Shown: positions 1-7,614, counted from the first letter of the stretch. The stretch: 41,213 bases of DNA from Dehalococcoidia bacterium (GCA_009692945.1 SHYD01000018.1:1-41213), one strand, 5' to 3'. Notes: generated from the sequence alone by a model not told the origin. Translations and numbers: made by a program.

Positions 1-1
1 A

Positions 2-100
2 AATGGTGCTCGCACGGTCATGACCCTGGTTCTTGCCGGACGAAGGTTCGTGGACGGGATCCTTCAAACAGAGGAGGTAAACACCGAAGCCGCGGCCTGA
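2..100 (+). pseudogene. C-terminal end of a transposase, cut by window edge
   Basis: An open frame enters from the left edge and ends at TGA 98-100, encoding about 32 residues that finish EEVNTEAAA. I do not recognise the family from this tail. The reason to call it a transposase end is positional: the sequence CCTGGAAGGGTA lies 13 bases after the stop, and its exact reverse complement lies near the right edge of the window, just before another short open frame that begins like a gene. Together these look like right and left ends of copies of one insertion sequence. It could instead be the end of an unrelated gene. Confidence 0.4.
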
Positions 101-112
101 TCAGACGACGAT

Positions 113-124
113 CCTGGAAGGGTA
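113..124 (+). repeat. Putative right terminal inverted repeat of the edge IS
   Basis: CCTGGAAGGGTA here is the exact reverse complement of TACCCTTCCAGG at 41116-41127. Identity does not extend clearly beyond the 12 bases. It follows directly after the truncated open frame 2-100, as an IS right end would. Confidence 0.45.
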
Positions 125-294
125 TTTACACAAGATTTGACGAGAGCTCAGCGGGCAGCACCCATCCCTCAGGTTCTATTGGCCTATTCTCACTTCTCAC
201 AGATGCCGCTTGGGGGCTAGCCGTTGGACACTAACGCAAAATGGTGTTGCGCCATTCTACCAGGAGCACTGGCTGGCCCACCACTACGGACGCG

Positions 295-584
295 TCACCC
301 TGCGCCCCGCTGCTTGCGCTCGCTTGGGCCACGTCGCAGCCGCACCCGACGCCCCCGGACCGCCCACAGCGTCCGGCCCAGCGTGAGCGGCACCTCCCAG
401 GCCGGGTCGTGCAGGTGGGCGAGTACATACTGGTCCTCCTCGGTGGTCCAGGGCTGGTGATTCGCGCGGCAGCCTCGTTGAGCCGATCTGCCGCATGGAG
501 CCGCTCCAGCAGCGCTTCCCGCCCCTCCAGGGAGAGCGACGGCCACTGCGCCCGCATCCGCGCCTTGTCCTGCTCTCGTAGCTC
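295..584 (-). pseudogene. Frameshifted Myb/SANT-like DNA-binding protein
   Basis: The first part (start ATG 557, in-frame stop upstream at 585-587) reads MRAQWPSLSLEGREALLERL and continues to about position 470. The protein-like signal then moves to a second frame reading HQPWTTEEDQYVLAHL and LGRTLWAVRGRRVRL, ending at 295. W-x-x-E-E-D followed by LGRT-x-x-A-V is the usual pattern of small SANT/Myb-like helix-turn-helix domains that bind DNA. The change of frame lies at about 460-472. One arm of a 7-bp perfect inverted repeat (466-472 with 488-494) touches it. The gene is therefore probably inactive unless the indel is a sequencing error. The opposite strand is open across this stretch but its translation is low-complexity and unlike a protein. 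Confidence 0.5.
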
Positions 585-762
585 TCAGTTGCGGTCGGGG
601 TGGCCCTGGGCGCCACTGGGTCACGTACGGTGTGGAGAGGCGCCCCGACGCCCTGGCCGAGGACGACGGCTCCTGCTGCCGACATCACCCCCGCATTGCT
701 GGCCGCTTCGGCCTCATGCTACAGTGCGGGTTACGAAAATCAGACTGTGCCGGAGGCATTCC

Positions 763-1545
763 ATGGACTTGGGATTGAAGGGGAAGGTTGCGCTGGTTAC
801 CGGCGGTACCGAGGGCATCGGCCTGGCCACCGCCACCATGCTGGCGCAGGAGGGGGCGAAGGTGGCCATCTGCGGGCGGCGCACCGACGTGCTCAACGAG
901 GCGGCGGCTCAGGTCAAGAAGGCCGGCAACGGCGAGGTGCTGGCTATCCAAACCGATATCATGGTGGCCGCTCAGATCGAAGCGCTGGTGAACCAGGTCA
1001 TCACCACTTGGGGCGGCATCGACATCCTGGTGAACAACGCGGGACGGGCCTACGCGCAGGCCTTCGAGACGGTGCCCGATGCCGGGTGGCAGGAGGACCT
1101 TGACCTCAAACTCTTCGGCGCCATCCGGACCTGCCGGCTCGCGATTCCCAGCATGCGGAGCCGGGGCGGCGGGCGCATCATCAACGTCACCCAGATCGGC
1201 GGCAAGCAGCCGGGAGCGGCCTCGGTGCCCACCTCGGTCAGCCGCGCGGCCGGTATCGCACTGGTAAAGGCGATGTCCAAGGACCTCGCCAAGGACAACA
1301 TTCTGGTCAACACCGTCTGCGTCAGCCTGATCAAGAGCGGCCAGATCTCCCGCAGCGCCATGCGCCAGCACCCGGAGAAGTCCCTGGACGATGCCTATGC
1401 CGAAATGGGGAAGAACATGCCCATGGGCCGGTTGGGTGAGTCCGAAGAGGTGGCGGCGATGATCACCTTCCTCGCCTCGGCCCGCGCTTCGTACGTCACC
1501 GGCGACGCCATCAACGTCGACGGCGGCGTCTCGGGGGCGGTGTAG
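763..1545 (+). CDS. Atypical SDR-family protein, copy 1 of 3
   Basis: This is a 260-residue Rossmann-fold protein of the short-chain dehydrogenase/reductase superfamily, normally NAD(P)-linked oxidoreductases. The cofactor motif TGGTEGIG (13-20) and the structural NNAG (91-94) are intact. The catalytic positions are not: the Tyr and Lys of YxxxK are Thr157 and Arg161, the Ser 13 residues before the Tyr is Gln144, and the usual catalytic Asn is Lys116 (DLKLF). ATG 763 is chosen because GGAGG lies six bases upstream at 752-756; an open extension back to 241 in this frame is not protein-like. It is the first of three head-to-tail paralogues separated by only one or two bases, so very likely an operon. 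Fold is certain; a classical SDR reaction is doubtful. Confidence 0.88.
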   Translation: MDLGLKGKVALVTGGTEGIGLATATMLAQEGAKVAICGRRTDVLNEAAAQVKKAGNGEVLAIQTDIMVAAQIEALVNQVITTWGGIDILVNNAGRAYAQAFETVPDAGWQEDLDLKLFGAIRTCRLAIPSMRSRGGGRIINVTQIGGKQPGAASVPTSVSRAAGIALVKAMSKDLAKDNILVNTVCVSLIKSGQISRSAMRQHPEKSLDDAYAEMGKNMPMGRLGESEEVAAMITFLASARASYVTGDAINVDGGVSGAV

Positions 1546-1547
1546 CC

Positions 1548-2327
1548 ATGGACCTGGGACTGCGCGGGAAAGTCGCGGTCATCACCGGCGGTAGCGAGGG
1601 CATCGGCCGCGCCGCCGCCATCGAGTTCGCCCGTGAGGGAGCGCACGTGGCAATCTGCGCCCGCCGCGCCGATGTCCTGGAGGCAGCGGCCGGCCAGGTA
1701 AAGGCCGCGGGAGGCGATGTCTTGGCGGTGTCGCTGGACGTAACGGAGCCGGGACGACTCGAAGCCTTCGTGCAACAGGCCATCGACCGCTGGGGCGGCG
1801 TCGACATCCTGCTGAACAATGTGGGCACCTCCGCGGCGGGAGCCTTTGAAACCGTTACCGACGAAATCTGGCAGCAGGACCTGGACCTGAAGTTCTTCAG
1901 CGCCGTGCGGGCGACACGCGTCGCCATCCCCAGCATGCGGGCCCGCGGCGGGGGCCGCATCATCAACATCACCACCGTTGGCGGCAAGCAACCGGGAGCC
2001 TCGTCGGTGCCGACCACCGTCACCCGTGCCGCCGGAATCGCCCTCACCAAGGCGATGTCAAAAGACCTGGCCAAGGACAATATCCTGGTCAACACTGTGT
2101 GCGTGAGCCTGGCCAAGAGCGGGCAGACCAGCCGCCGGGGCATGGCTCGCAACCCCGGCCGCTCGCTGGACGAAGTGTACGCCGACATGGGGGCCCGCCT
2201 GCCCCTGGGCCGCGTCGCTGAAGCCGAGGAGGTGGCGAACGTCATCGTGTTCCTCGCCTCGGCGCGCGCCTCCTACATCACCGGGGCATCGGTGAACGTC
2301 GACGGCGGCCTGTCCGGGGCCGTGTAG
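1548..2327 (+). CDS. Atypical SDR-family protein, copy 2 of 3
   Basis: A 259-residue SDR paralogue that starts two bases after the stop of copy 1, consistent with translational coupling. It has TGGSEGIG (13-20) and NNVG (90-93). The catalytic positions are changed as in copy 1: Thr156 and Arg160 replace Tyr and Lys, Thr143 replaces Ser, and Lys115 (DLKFF) replaces Asn. A conserved GGKQPGASSVPT segment runs through the normal active-site loop in copies 2 and 3. Copies 2 and 3 are clearly closer to each other than to copy 1, so the array probably grew by tandem duplication. Substrate and reaction cannot be read from the sequence. Confidence 0.88.
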   Translation: MDLGLRGKVAVITGGSEGIGRAAAIEFAREGAHVAICARRADVLEAAAGQVKAAGGDVLAVSLDVTEPGRLEAFVQQAIDRWGGVDILLNNVGTSAAGAFETVTDEIWQQDLDLKFFSAVRATRVAIPSMRARGGGRIINITTVGGKQPGASSVPTTVTRAAGIALTKAMSKDLAKDNILVNTVCVSLAKSGQTSRRGMARNPGRSLDEVYADMGARLPLGRVAEAEEVANVIVFLASARASYITGASVNVDGGLSGAV

Positions 2328-2328
2328 C

Positions 2329-3108
2329 GTGGACCTCGGCCTGAAGGGGAAGGTGGTGCTGATCACCGGCGCCTCGGAGGGGATCGGCAGAGCCGCGGCG
2401 CTTGAGTTCGCCCGGGAGGGCGCCCGTGTCGGCATCTGCGCCCGCCGGCCTGACGTGCTGGAGGCCGCGGCCGCGGAGATCCGCGCCGCGGGCGCCGAGG
2501 TGCTGGCGGCGCCGCTCGATGCCACCGAACCCGGCCCGTTGGAGGATTTCGTGCGGCAGGCGATCGTCCGCTGGGGTGGGGTCGACATCTTGGTCAACAA
2601 CGTCGGCACCGCAGGATCATTCCCCTTCGAGCGGGTGACCGACGAGGTCTGGCAGCAGGACCTGGACCTGAAGTTCTTCAGCGCGGTGCGGGCGTCACGG
2701 ATCGCCATTCCCAGCATGCGGGCCCGCGGCGGCGGGCGCATCATCAACGTTACCACCGTGGGCGGCAAGCAACCGGGCGCCTCCTCCGTTCCCACCAACG
2801 TCACCCGCGCGGCTGGCATCGCGCTCACCAAGGCGATGTCCAAGGACCTGGCCAAGGACAACATCCTGGTCAACACGGTCTGCCTGCATTACACCAAGAG
2901 CGCCCAGATGTCCCGCATCGCGCAAGCCCACTTCCCCGGCCTCTCCGTTGAAGATGCGTACGGCGCCGAGGGCGTATCGCTCCCGTTGGGCCGGCTGGCC
3001 GAGGCGGAAGAGGTGGCGGACCTCATCGTATTCCTCGCCTCAGCCCGCGCCTCCTACGTGACCGGCGCCGCCATCAACATCGACGGCGGCTACACCGGCG
3101 CGGTGTGA
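2329..3108 (+). CDS. Atypical SDR-family protein, copy 3 of 3 (GTG start)
   Basis: The third 259-residue SDR of the array starts at GTG one base after the stop of copy 2; its first residues DLGLKGKV align with the starts of the other copies, which supports this codon. TGASEGIG (13-20) and NNVG (90-93) are present, with the same non-canonical active site (Lys115, Thr143, Thr156, Arg160). Copy 3 differs most from copy 2 in the substrate-loop region after residue 180 (CLHYTKSAQMSR), where SDR specificity usually lies, which suggests divergence of ligand. Its TGA stop abuts the HicB-like coding sequence that continues in the same frame. Confidence 0.88.
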   Translation: MDLGLKGKVVLITGASEGIGRAAALEFAREGARVGICARRPDVLEAAAAEIRAAGAEVLAAPLDATEPGPLEDFVRQAIVRWGGVDILVNNVGTAGSFPFERVTDEVWQQDLDLKFFSAVRASRIAIPSMRARGGGRIINVTTVGGKQPGASSVPTNVTRAAGIALTKAMSKDLAKDNILVNTVCLHYTKSAQMSRIAQAHFPGLSVEDAYGAEGVSLPLGRLAEAEEVADLIVFLASARASYVTGAAINIDGGYTGAV

Positions 3109-3441
3109 TACTACCGGTTCGTCATCAAAGGCGGCCCCGGCGAAGGCTACCTGGCAGAGGTGGCCGAGCTACCGGGCTGTTTCACGGCCGGAGAGACACC
3201 GGAATCAGCGGTTGTCATGCTGCGCGACGCCCTGGCCACCTGGGTTGAAGCGGCCCTCGTGGCCGGAACGGCCATCCCGGAATCCTTTGAACAACAGCAC
3301 AGCGGGCGGCTGCTGCTGCGCATGCCGAAATCGCTGCATGGCCGGTTGGCGGCCCAAGCGTCGTGCGAAGGCGTTAGTCTCAACCAACTCGCCGTATCGA
3401 TCCTCTCGGAAGGGCTCGCCCGGCTCATTCCCCAACGCTAA
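3109..3441 (+). CDS. HicB-like antitoxin, orphan, start codon missing
   Basis: The frame directly after the SDR stop reads YYRFVIKGGPGEGYLAEVAE, then LPGCFTAGETPESAV, the degenerate RNase-H-like fold typical of HicB antitoxins. A C-terminal segment follows (RMPKSLHGRLAAQASCEGVS) that resembles the Arc/MetJ-type ribbon-helix-helix domain of longer HicB proteins. HicB normally binds the HicA mRNA-interferase and represses its own operon, but no hicA lies next to it. No ATG, GTG or TTG precedes the first beta strand; the first GTG (3160) would remove about 17 conserved residues and has no ribosome-binding site. Either an unusual start is used, the gene was truncated at its junction with the SDR array, or a base is wrong here. 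Confidence 0.6.
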   Translation, partial: YYRFVIKGGPGEGYLAEVAELPGCFTAGETPESAVVMLRDALATWVEAALVAGTAIPESFEQQHSGRLLLRMPKSLHGRLAAQASCEGVSLNQLAVSILSEGLARLIPQR

Positions 3442-3456
3442 CGAAACGCATCCACT

Positions 3457-4242
3457 CTACCGCCCCGCCGTCGCCCCCGCATCCACCGGGAGGACCACGC
3501 CGGTGACCCAGCGCGCCTCGTCGCTGGCCAGGTACAACACCGCGTAGCCCACGTCCCAGCCGCTGCCCTCGGTCTTGAGCAGCGAGCGCTGCCGCCGGGT
3601 CTCCCGCCGCTCGGGCGGCATGCCCTGGGCGATCACCATCGGCGTGAACACCATACCCGGTGCAATGCAGTTCACCCGGATGCCCTGCTGGCCGTGATGC
3701 GCCGCCATTGCCCGTGTCATGTTGACCACCGCCCCCTTGCTGGTGGGGTACAGCAGTTCGGTGTGGCCGCCTTGGAGCCCTGCCACCGACGCCAGGTTCA
3801 CGATCGCGCCACCCCCCTGCTTGAGCATTTCCGGAATGGCGTATTTGGCCATCAGCATCATCGACGTGACGTTTACCTTGAGGTCGTGGTCCCACTCGTC
3901 GGGGTCCACCGTCACGGCAGTGCCGGTGGGGCCGTGCAGGCCCACGTTGTTCACCAAGATGTCCAATCGGCCCCATTTCTCAACGGTGGCCGCCACCGCG
4001 GCCGCACATTCGGCGGGCTTCGTAACATCGGTTTCAATGATGATCGATTCCCCGCCTTCGGCAGCGATCATGCGCTGAGTCTCTTTGACCCATTCCAGCA
4101 CCTGATCCAGCAGCGCTACCTTCGCGCCCTCCCGCGCCAACAGCACCGATGCGGCCCGCCCGTTGCCGATGCCCGGGCCCCGGGAGCCCGCACCGGTGAC
4201 GATGGCCACCTTGCCCTCAACCCGTCCTTTTCGTTCTGCCAT
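3457..4242 (-). CDS. Canonical SDR-family oxidoreductase
   Basis: A 261-residue NAD(P)-dependent short-chain dehydrogenase/reductase. It has a glycine-rich cofactor loop with an insertion (TGAGSRGPGIGNG), NNVG, the catalytic Ser region NLASVAG and an intact YPTSK (YxxxK) with downstream IRVN. It therefore has all the catalytic residues that the neighbouring tandem SDRs lack, and is not a recent copy of them. ATG 4242 is preferred over the upstream ATG 4257 because GGAGG lies seven bases before it. It is convergent with the HicB-like gene, 15 bases away. The substrate is unknown; alcohol, hydroxy-acid or sugar-type substrates are all possible for the family. Confidence 0.88.
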   Translation of the reverse strand: MAERKGRVEGKVAIVTGAGSRGPGIGNGRAASVLLAREGAKVALLDQVLEWVKETQRMIAAEGGESIIIETDVTKPAECAAAVAATVEKWGRLDILVNNVGLHGPTGTAVTVDPDEWDHDLKVNVTSMMLMAKYAIPEMLKQGGGAIVNLASVAGLQGGHTELLYPTSKGAVVNMTRAMAAHHGQQGIRVNCIAPGMVFTPMVIAQGMPPERRETRRQRSLLKTEGSGWDVGYAVLYLASDEARWVTGVVLPVDAGATAGR

Positions 4243-4317
4243 GACTCCGCCTCCCATTGCTCACGCGCTTCGTCACGCAGATTGTAGATCATCGAACAAG
4301 TGATCTCACCCCTTGAT

Positions 4318-4550
4318 CCCTCTCCTCGAAGGAGCTAAGGGTTACCCATATCTGGCGGGCCATACGACTTCGGAGCGTAGGCCGCTCCTCGTTTGCTGCA
4401 TTGAGGGGAGTGCAGGGGGGCGAAAGCCCTCCTGCCGGGGGCTTGGGGGTGTCCCCCAAAAAGGAAAACCCTCTCTCTTCTTCCGGGGGGTGGGGCAATG
4501 GAACGGGGGGCCCCCGAATCGTGGGTAACGAATAGCCTCGAAGGAGAGGG
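4318..4550 (+). repeat. GC-hairpin repeat copy R1, with terminal inverted repeats
   Basis: The core at 4407-4500 has GGGCGAAAGCCC, then a GGGGGTGTCCCCC hairpin, a CTCTCTCTTCTTCC tract and CGGGGGGTGGGG. It is bracketed by imperfect inverted repeats at 4318-4348 and 4522-4550 that share GGAGAGGG and TGGGTAAC at equivalent places. This makes a 233-bp unit shaped like a MITE. It lies between the divergent starts of the SDR and the Yip1-like gene and has no coding capacity. Confidence 0.65.
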
Positions 4551-4702
4551 GGTGGCTATCGAAACAGAACCCTCGGTTGGCAGTTACTATACACAGCATG
4601 CGCCTCTTCCATCCCTGAGGTGAACCGGTCACCGGATCGGGTCCAAGAGGCGTTCGGAACGCGGCGCCAACCCAGCACGGGTAGGAAAAAAGGAGGGGTT
4701 CG

Positions 4703-5257
4703 ATGATTGATCGCATGATGCGGGCAGCAAAGATGGACGCGTTTCTGTACCAGGAGGTGGAACGAAATCCATCCCTGAGCAAGGAGGCGCTGCAGATCGT
4801 GGTGATGGTGGGCGTCGCCGGCGGCATCAGTTCGTTGTTGTCAAACCTGATGCGCGGCCAGATCGTGTCGGGAATCGGTAGCGCCGTTGCTGCCGTCGTC
4901 CTCGGCATCGTTGCGTATTACGTCTGGTCCTTCGCGGTGCTCATCGTCGGCACCAAGCTGTTTAAAGGGACGTCCGATTTTGGCGAAGTGAGCCGCTGCA
5001 TCGCCTACGCTTACGTGCCCAACCTCCTCGCGGTATTCGGTTTCGTTCCCGGTGTGGGCGGGTTGGCCGCGATGGTCGGGAGCCTGTGGGCCCTGGTGCT
5101 CGGCATCGTCGCCATTCGCCAGGCAATGAACTTTGAGACGGGACCGGCCATCGCCACCGCAGTCATCGCGTGGGTCGCGATGGCGGTCGTCATCGGCATC
5201 ATCACCGCTATCGTACTCGTGCCCTTCGGCCTCGCCGCGATGGCTACGGGCAGGTAA
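4703..5257 (+). CDS. Yip1-family integral membrane protein
   Basis: A 184-residue hydrophobic protein with about five predicted membrane segments (around 28-48, 58-84, 100-130, 132-142, 150-180). An amphipathic N-terminus MIDRMMRAAKMDAFLYQEVE precedes them. The layout and the polar turn TKLFKGTSDFGEVSRCIAYA followed by VPNLLAVFGFVPG match bacterial Yip1-domain proteins, whose function is poorly known. The start is set by a strong AGGAGGGG just upstream of ATG 4703. It heads a run of membrane and envelope genes that continues to 7614, but 123 bases separate it from the next gene. Confidence 0.75.
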   Translation: MIDRMMRAAKMDAFLYQEVERNPSLSKEALQIVVMVGVAGGISSLLSNLMRGQIVSGIGSAVAAVVLGIVAYYVWSFAVLIVGTKLFKGTSDFGEVSRCIAYAYVPNLLAVFGFVPGVGGLAAMVGSLWALVLGIVAIRQAMNFETGPAIATAVIAWVAMAVVIGIITAIVLVPFGLAAMATGR

Positions 5258-5286
5258 CCGGCACAACAACACTTCGACGAGTTTAG

Positions 5287-5354
5287 GGCCGGGGGGCGCT
5301 CCCCTACGAGGCGTTCAAGCAGGCCATCGACGAGCTGTTGCCCGCCCCGAGATG
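5287..5354 (+). pseudogene. Possible C-terminal scrap of a DsbA-like thioredoxin
   Basis: Between stops at 5284-5286 and 5352-5354 the frame reads GALPYEAFKQAIDELLPAPR. This resembles the last helix of DsbA/FrnE-type thioredoxin proteins (pattern G-x-x-P-Y-E-x-F-K-x-A-I-D). The rest of the domain is absent. Its position just before a VKOR gene fits, because VKOR proteins reoxidise such thioredoxins. The match is short, so this is a hint only. Confidence 0.35.
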
Positions 5355-5380
5355 ACCGTCGATTTGTCCACCGTCCGCCG

Positions 5381-5842
5381 ATGCCTCCCTCGACTCAGGG
5401 TGCCATTCCCCAAACGATGACCCGCCTCTGGCCCGCGATGGCGGCCGCGGCATTGGCCGGCGTTGTCGGCACCCTGTACCTGACCTACACCCACCTGGCG
5501 GGTGCGGCCGTAGCATGTTTCGGGGGCGGCGGCTGCGAGGCGGTGCAGGCAAGCCGGTTCGGGTTCCTGCAGGGGGTGCCGCTGGGGTACCTGGGGCTGG
5601 GCTACTATGGGACTGTACTGATCTTGGTTTTGCTGGGGTGGTGGATGCCGAACCGCCGGATACCGCTGCTTGGCCTCCTGCTCGTCCTGACTCCCAGCGG
5701 CGTGCTGTTCTCCGGGTACCTTGTCGTGGTGCAACGCTTGGTGCTTGACGACTTCTGTTCCTGGCGCCTCGTGCCGGCTGCCGCGGCCGCAGCCCTGTTC
5801 GGGCTCACCCGGGCTCAGGTGTTGCGGTGCCCCCTCCGATGA
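5381..5842 (+). CDS. VKOR-family membrane protein with degraded CxxC
   Basis: A protein of up to 153 residues with four hydrophobic segments, matching bacterial vitamin K epoxide reductase homologues. These pass electrons from DsbA-like thioredoxins to quinones during disulfide-bond formation at the membrane. The loop cysteine pair is present (Cys46 and Cys52 in ACFGGGGCEAVQASRF), as is the G-x-P motif (GVPLGYLGLGYYG). The active-site pair expected as CxxC reads FCSWR: Cys126 is there, but the second Cys is Arg129, codon CGC, one transition from TGC. Activity is therefore doubtful. ATG 5381 or ATG 5417 could be the start; neither has a clear ribosome-binding site. The stop overlaps the next start as ATGA. 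Confidence 0.75.
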   Translation: MPPSTQGAIPQTMTRLWPAMAAAALAGVVGTLYLTYTHLAGAAVACFGGGGCEAVQASRFGFLQGVPLGYLGLGYYGTVLILVLLGWWMPNRRIPLLGLLLVLTPSGVLFSGYLVVVQRLVLDDFCSWRLVPAAAAAALFGLTRAQVLRCPLR

Positions 5843-6471
5843 CTTTCGAAACCGTCTGGCACATCCCGCTGCTCGCCATTCTCGGAGTCCCGGCCGGAGT
5901 GCTGGTTGACCATTGGGCCCGGACCCTCCATGGCGAGCCGCCGATATGGGGAGCCCGGGGCGAGGCATGGCGGCGACGCGCCTGTCTGATCGGCCTGCCC
6001 ATTGCGTTTGCGGCAGGGGGCTCTCTCTACGGGCCGACCCCGAAAGCTGCCGTGGCCGCCTGGTACGCCAGCATGTTCCTACTTATCGCGCTCATCGACC
6101 TGGAACAGGAACTGATTCCGGACCGGCTCGTCATCGTGGGGCTGTTGACCGCGCCGGTCACCGCCATGGTTTGGGGCATCAGCCTGGTGGGGATGGCGCT
6201 CGGCGCACTCATCGAGTTCGGATTCTTTCTCGCCAGCGCATGGATCGCCCGGGGCGCGGTGAAAGAAGGTGACATCAAGCTTGGAGCCTACCTGGGAGCC
6301 ATCACGGGGTTCCCGCGCGCCATGTACGGCCTGTTTCTGACGAGCCTGGTGGCGGCCGCGGCGTCGCTCGTCCTGGTGCTCGTCCTGCGGGTGAAGGGTT
6401 GGAAGGACCTCACCCCCTTTGCCCCCTTCATGGTCATCGGCACCGCGCTGGCGCTGCTGAGCGGGAAATAG
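5839..6471 (+). CDS. Short A24 (prepilin-type) membrane peptidase
   Basis: A 210-residue polytopic protein of the A24 aspartic peptidase family, which cleaves type IV pilin-like leader peptides at the inner membrane. Both catalytic aspartates are in place: Asp87 in ALIDLEQELIPD and Asp145 in KEGDIKLG, the usual GxGD with Lys142-Glu143 before G144-D145. The N-terminal cysteine-rich methyltransferase domain of full PilD is missing, as in the shorter members. ATG 5839 gives a 4-base ATGA overlap with the VKOR stop and is preferred to GTG 5827. No pilin or secretion genes lie in the window, so its substrate is unknown. Confidence 0.8.
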   Translation: MTFETVWHIPLLAILGVPAGVLVDHWARTLHGEPPIWGARGEAWRRRACLIGLPIAFAAGGSLYGPTPKAAVAAWYASMFLLIALIDLEQELIPDRLVIVGLLTAPVTAMVWGISLVGMALGALIEFGFFLASAWIARGAVKEGDIKLGAYLGAITGFPRAMYGLFLTSLVAAAASLVLVLVLRVKGWKDLTPFAPFMVIGTALALLSGK

Positions 6472-6480
6472 ACTGCCGCC

Positions 6481-7614
6481 ATGGCCCAATCTTCATCTTC
6501 GCTACGCCGGGCGCCGTTGGCCGTCCTCCTGACAGCCCTGCTCCTCACTGCCGCCTGTGCGGAGGGCGTTCGTCCGGGAAACCCGGCGCCGTCGAATCCA
6601 TCTCCATCTCCCACCACGTCACCAACGCCCGTTTTCACCCCCACCGCAGCGGCGACGGCGACTCCGGCCGCAACCGCAACTGCCGTGCCGCCCTCGGCGA
6701 CCCCAACGGCCTCGCCTGTGCCGCCGGCCCCGACCCGGCCCCCACCGCCGGCTCCGACCGCTCCACCACCCGCGCAGTCCGCTGCCGCAGCGACCGGCAC
6801 AGCTCCTCAAGAGGCGCCGTTGCGGGTGGTGGTGTCGCCAGCGGAGTTGCCCCAGGGAGGCGCCTTCTCGCTGACCGTTGAGAGTGATGAGCCCCTCCGA
6901 TCAGTGACCGCACGACTGGACGGACGTCCCCTGGTGTTCCAGATCGAGGGAGCCAGGGCTTGGACGGTGGCGGGGTTCCGCTCGGACGTGGCGCCGTGGC
7001 GCCGGGCGGTCGTAGTATCAGCCCAGGCCGCCTCGGGACGCCCCCTGACCGCATCGGCAGCGGTGGACGTCGGGCCGGGCAGGTTTACCGTAGAGCAGAT
7101 CACTATCGAGCCGGGCGATGACGGCGAGGACCTGCTGGCGGCCGAGGTGTTGCGCAGCGAGTGGACCCGGCTCCTGGGGATCACCAGCCGCGTGACGCCA
7201 CAGCCACGCTGGGAAGGGCCGTTCCGGTTGCCGGTAGCCGGGCCCGTCACCTCGTCCTACGGGACCCGCCGGTCCTACAACGGCGGGCCGCCCGGCAGCC
7301 CCCACGAGGGCATGGACCTGGGGGTGGCGACCGGGACGCCGGTGTTCGCTGCCAACGGAGGAACGGTGGTCGTCGCGCAGGCGTGGAAGGTACGGGGCAA
7401 TGCCGTTATTATCGACCATGGGATGGGTCTGTTCAGCGGCTACTACCACCTGTCCCAGATCGACGTTCAGGAGGGGCAGGCGGTGGCGAAGGGTCAGGCG
7501 TTGGGGAAGTCCGGCGACACCGGGCTGGTGACCGGCCCCCACCTCCACTGGGAGGTGGTGCTGCAGGGAATGCACACCCAGCCGCTGCAGTGGACTCAGC
7601 GCGGTTTTCCGTAA
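6481..7614 (+). CDS. M23 (LytM) peptidase lipoprotein
   Basis: A 377-residue envelope protein. A signal sequence ends in the lipobox LTAAC (Cys26), so it is probably membrane-anchored by lipid. A Pro/Thr/Ala-rich spacer of about 80 residues follows (roughly 31-110), then a beta-rich region (114-210) and a C-terminal M23 domain (250-372). The zinc ligands are visible: His275 and Asp279 in HEGMD, and His354 and His356 in HLHWEV. Such proteins cut peptidoglycan cross-bridges or act as division and separation factors. It starts nine bases after the A24 peptidase gene, probably in the same transcript. The long low-complexity linker fits crossing of a thick or layered envelope. Confidence 0.9.
   Translation: MAQSSSSLRRAPLAVLLTALLLTAACAEGVRPGNPAPSNPSPSPTTSPTPVFTPTAAATATPAATATAVPPSATPTASPVPPAPTRPPPPAPTAPPPAQSAAAATGTAPQEAPLRVVVSPAELPQGGAFSLTVESDEPLRSVTARLDGRPLVFQIEGARAWTVAGFRSDVAPWRRAVVVSAQAASGRPLTASAAVDVGPGRFTVEQITIEPGDDGEDLLAAEVLRSEWTRLLGITSRVTPQPRWEGPFRLPVAGPVTSSYGTRRSYNGGPPGSPHEGMDLGVATGTPVFAANGGTVVVAQAWKVRGNAVIIDHGMGLFSGYYHLSQIDVQEGQAVAKGQALGKSGDTGLVTGPHLHWEVVLQGMHTQPLQWTQRGFP

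Noticed and set aside
241-762. N-terminal extension of SDR copy 1
   Set aside because: The frame is open, but its translation is Ser/Arg/Pro-rich and unlike SDRs, and a good ribosome-binding site precedes ATG 763.
3106-3108. TGA as a selenocysteine or programmed readthrough codon joining SDR copy 3 to HicB
   Set aside because: No SECIS-like hairpin is evident and the SDR ends at its normal C-terminus; kept only as a remote option in the finding on HicB.
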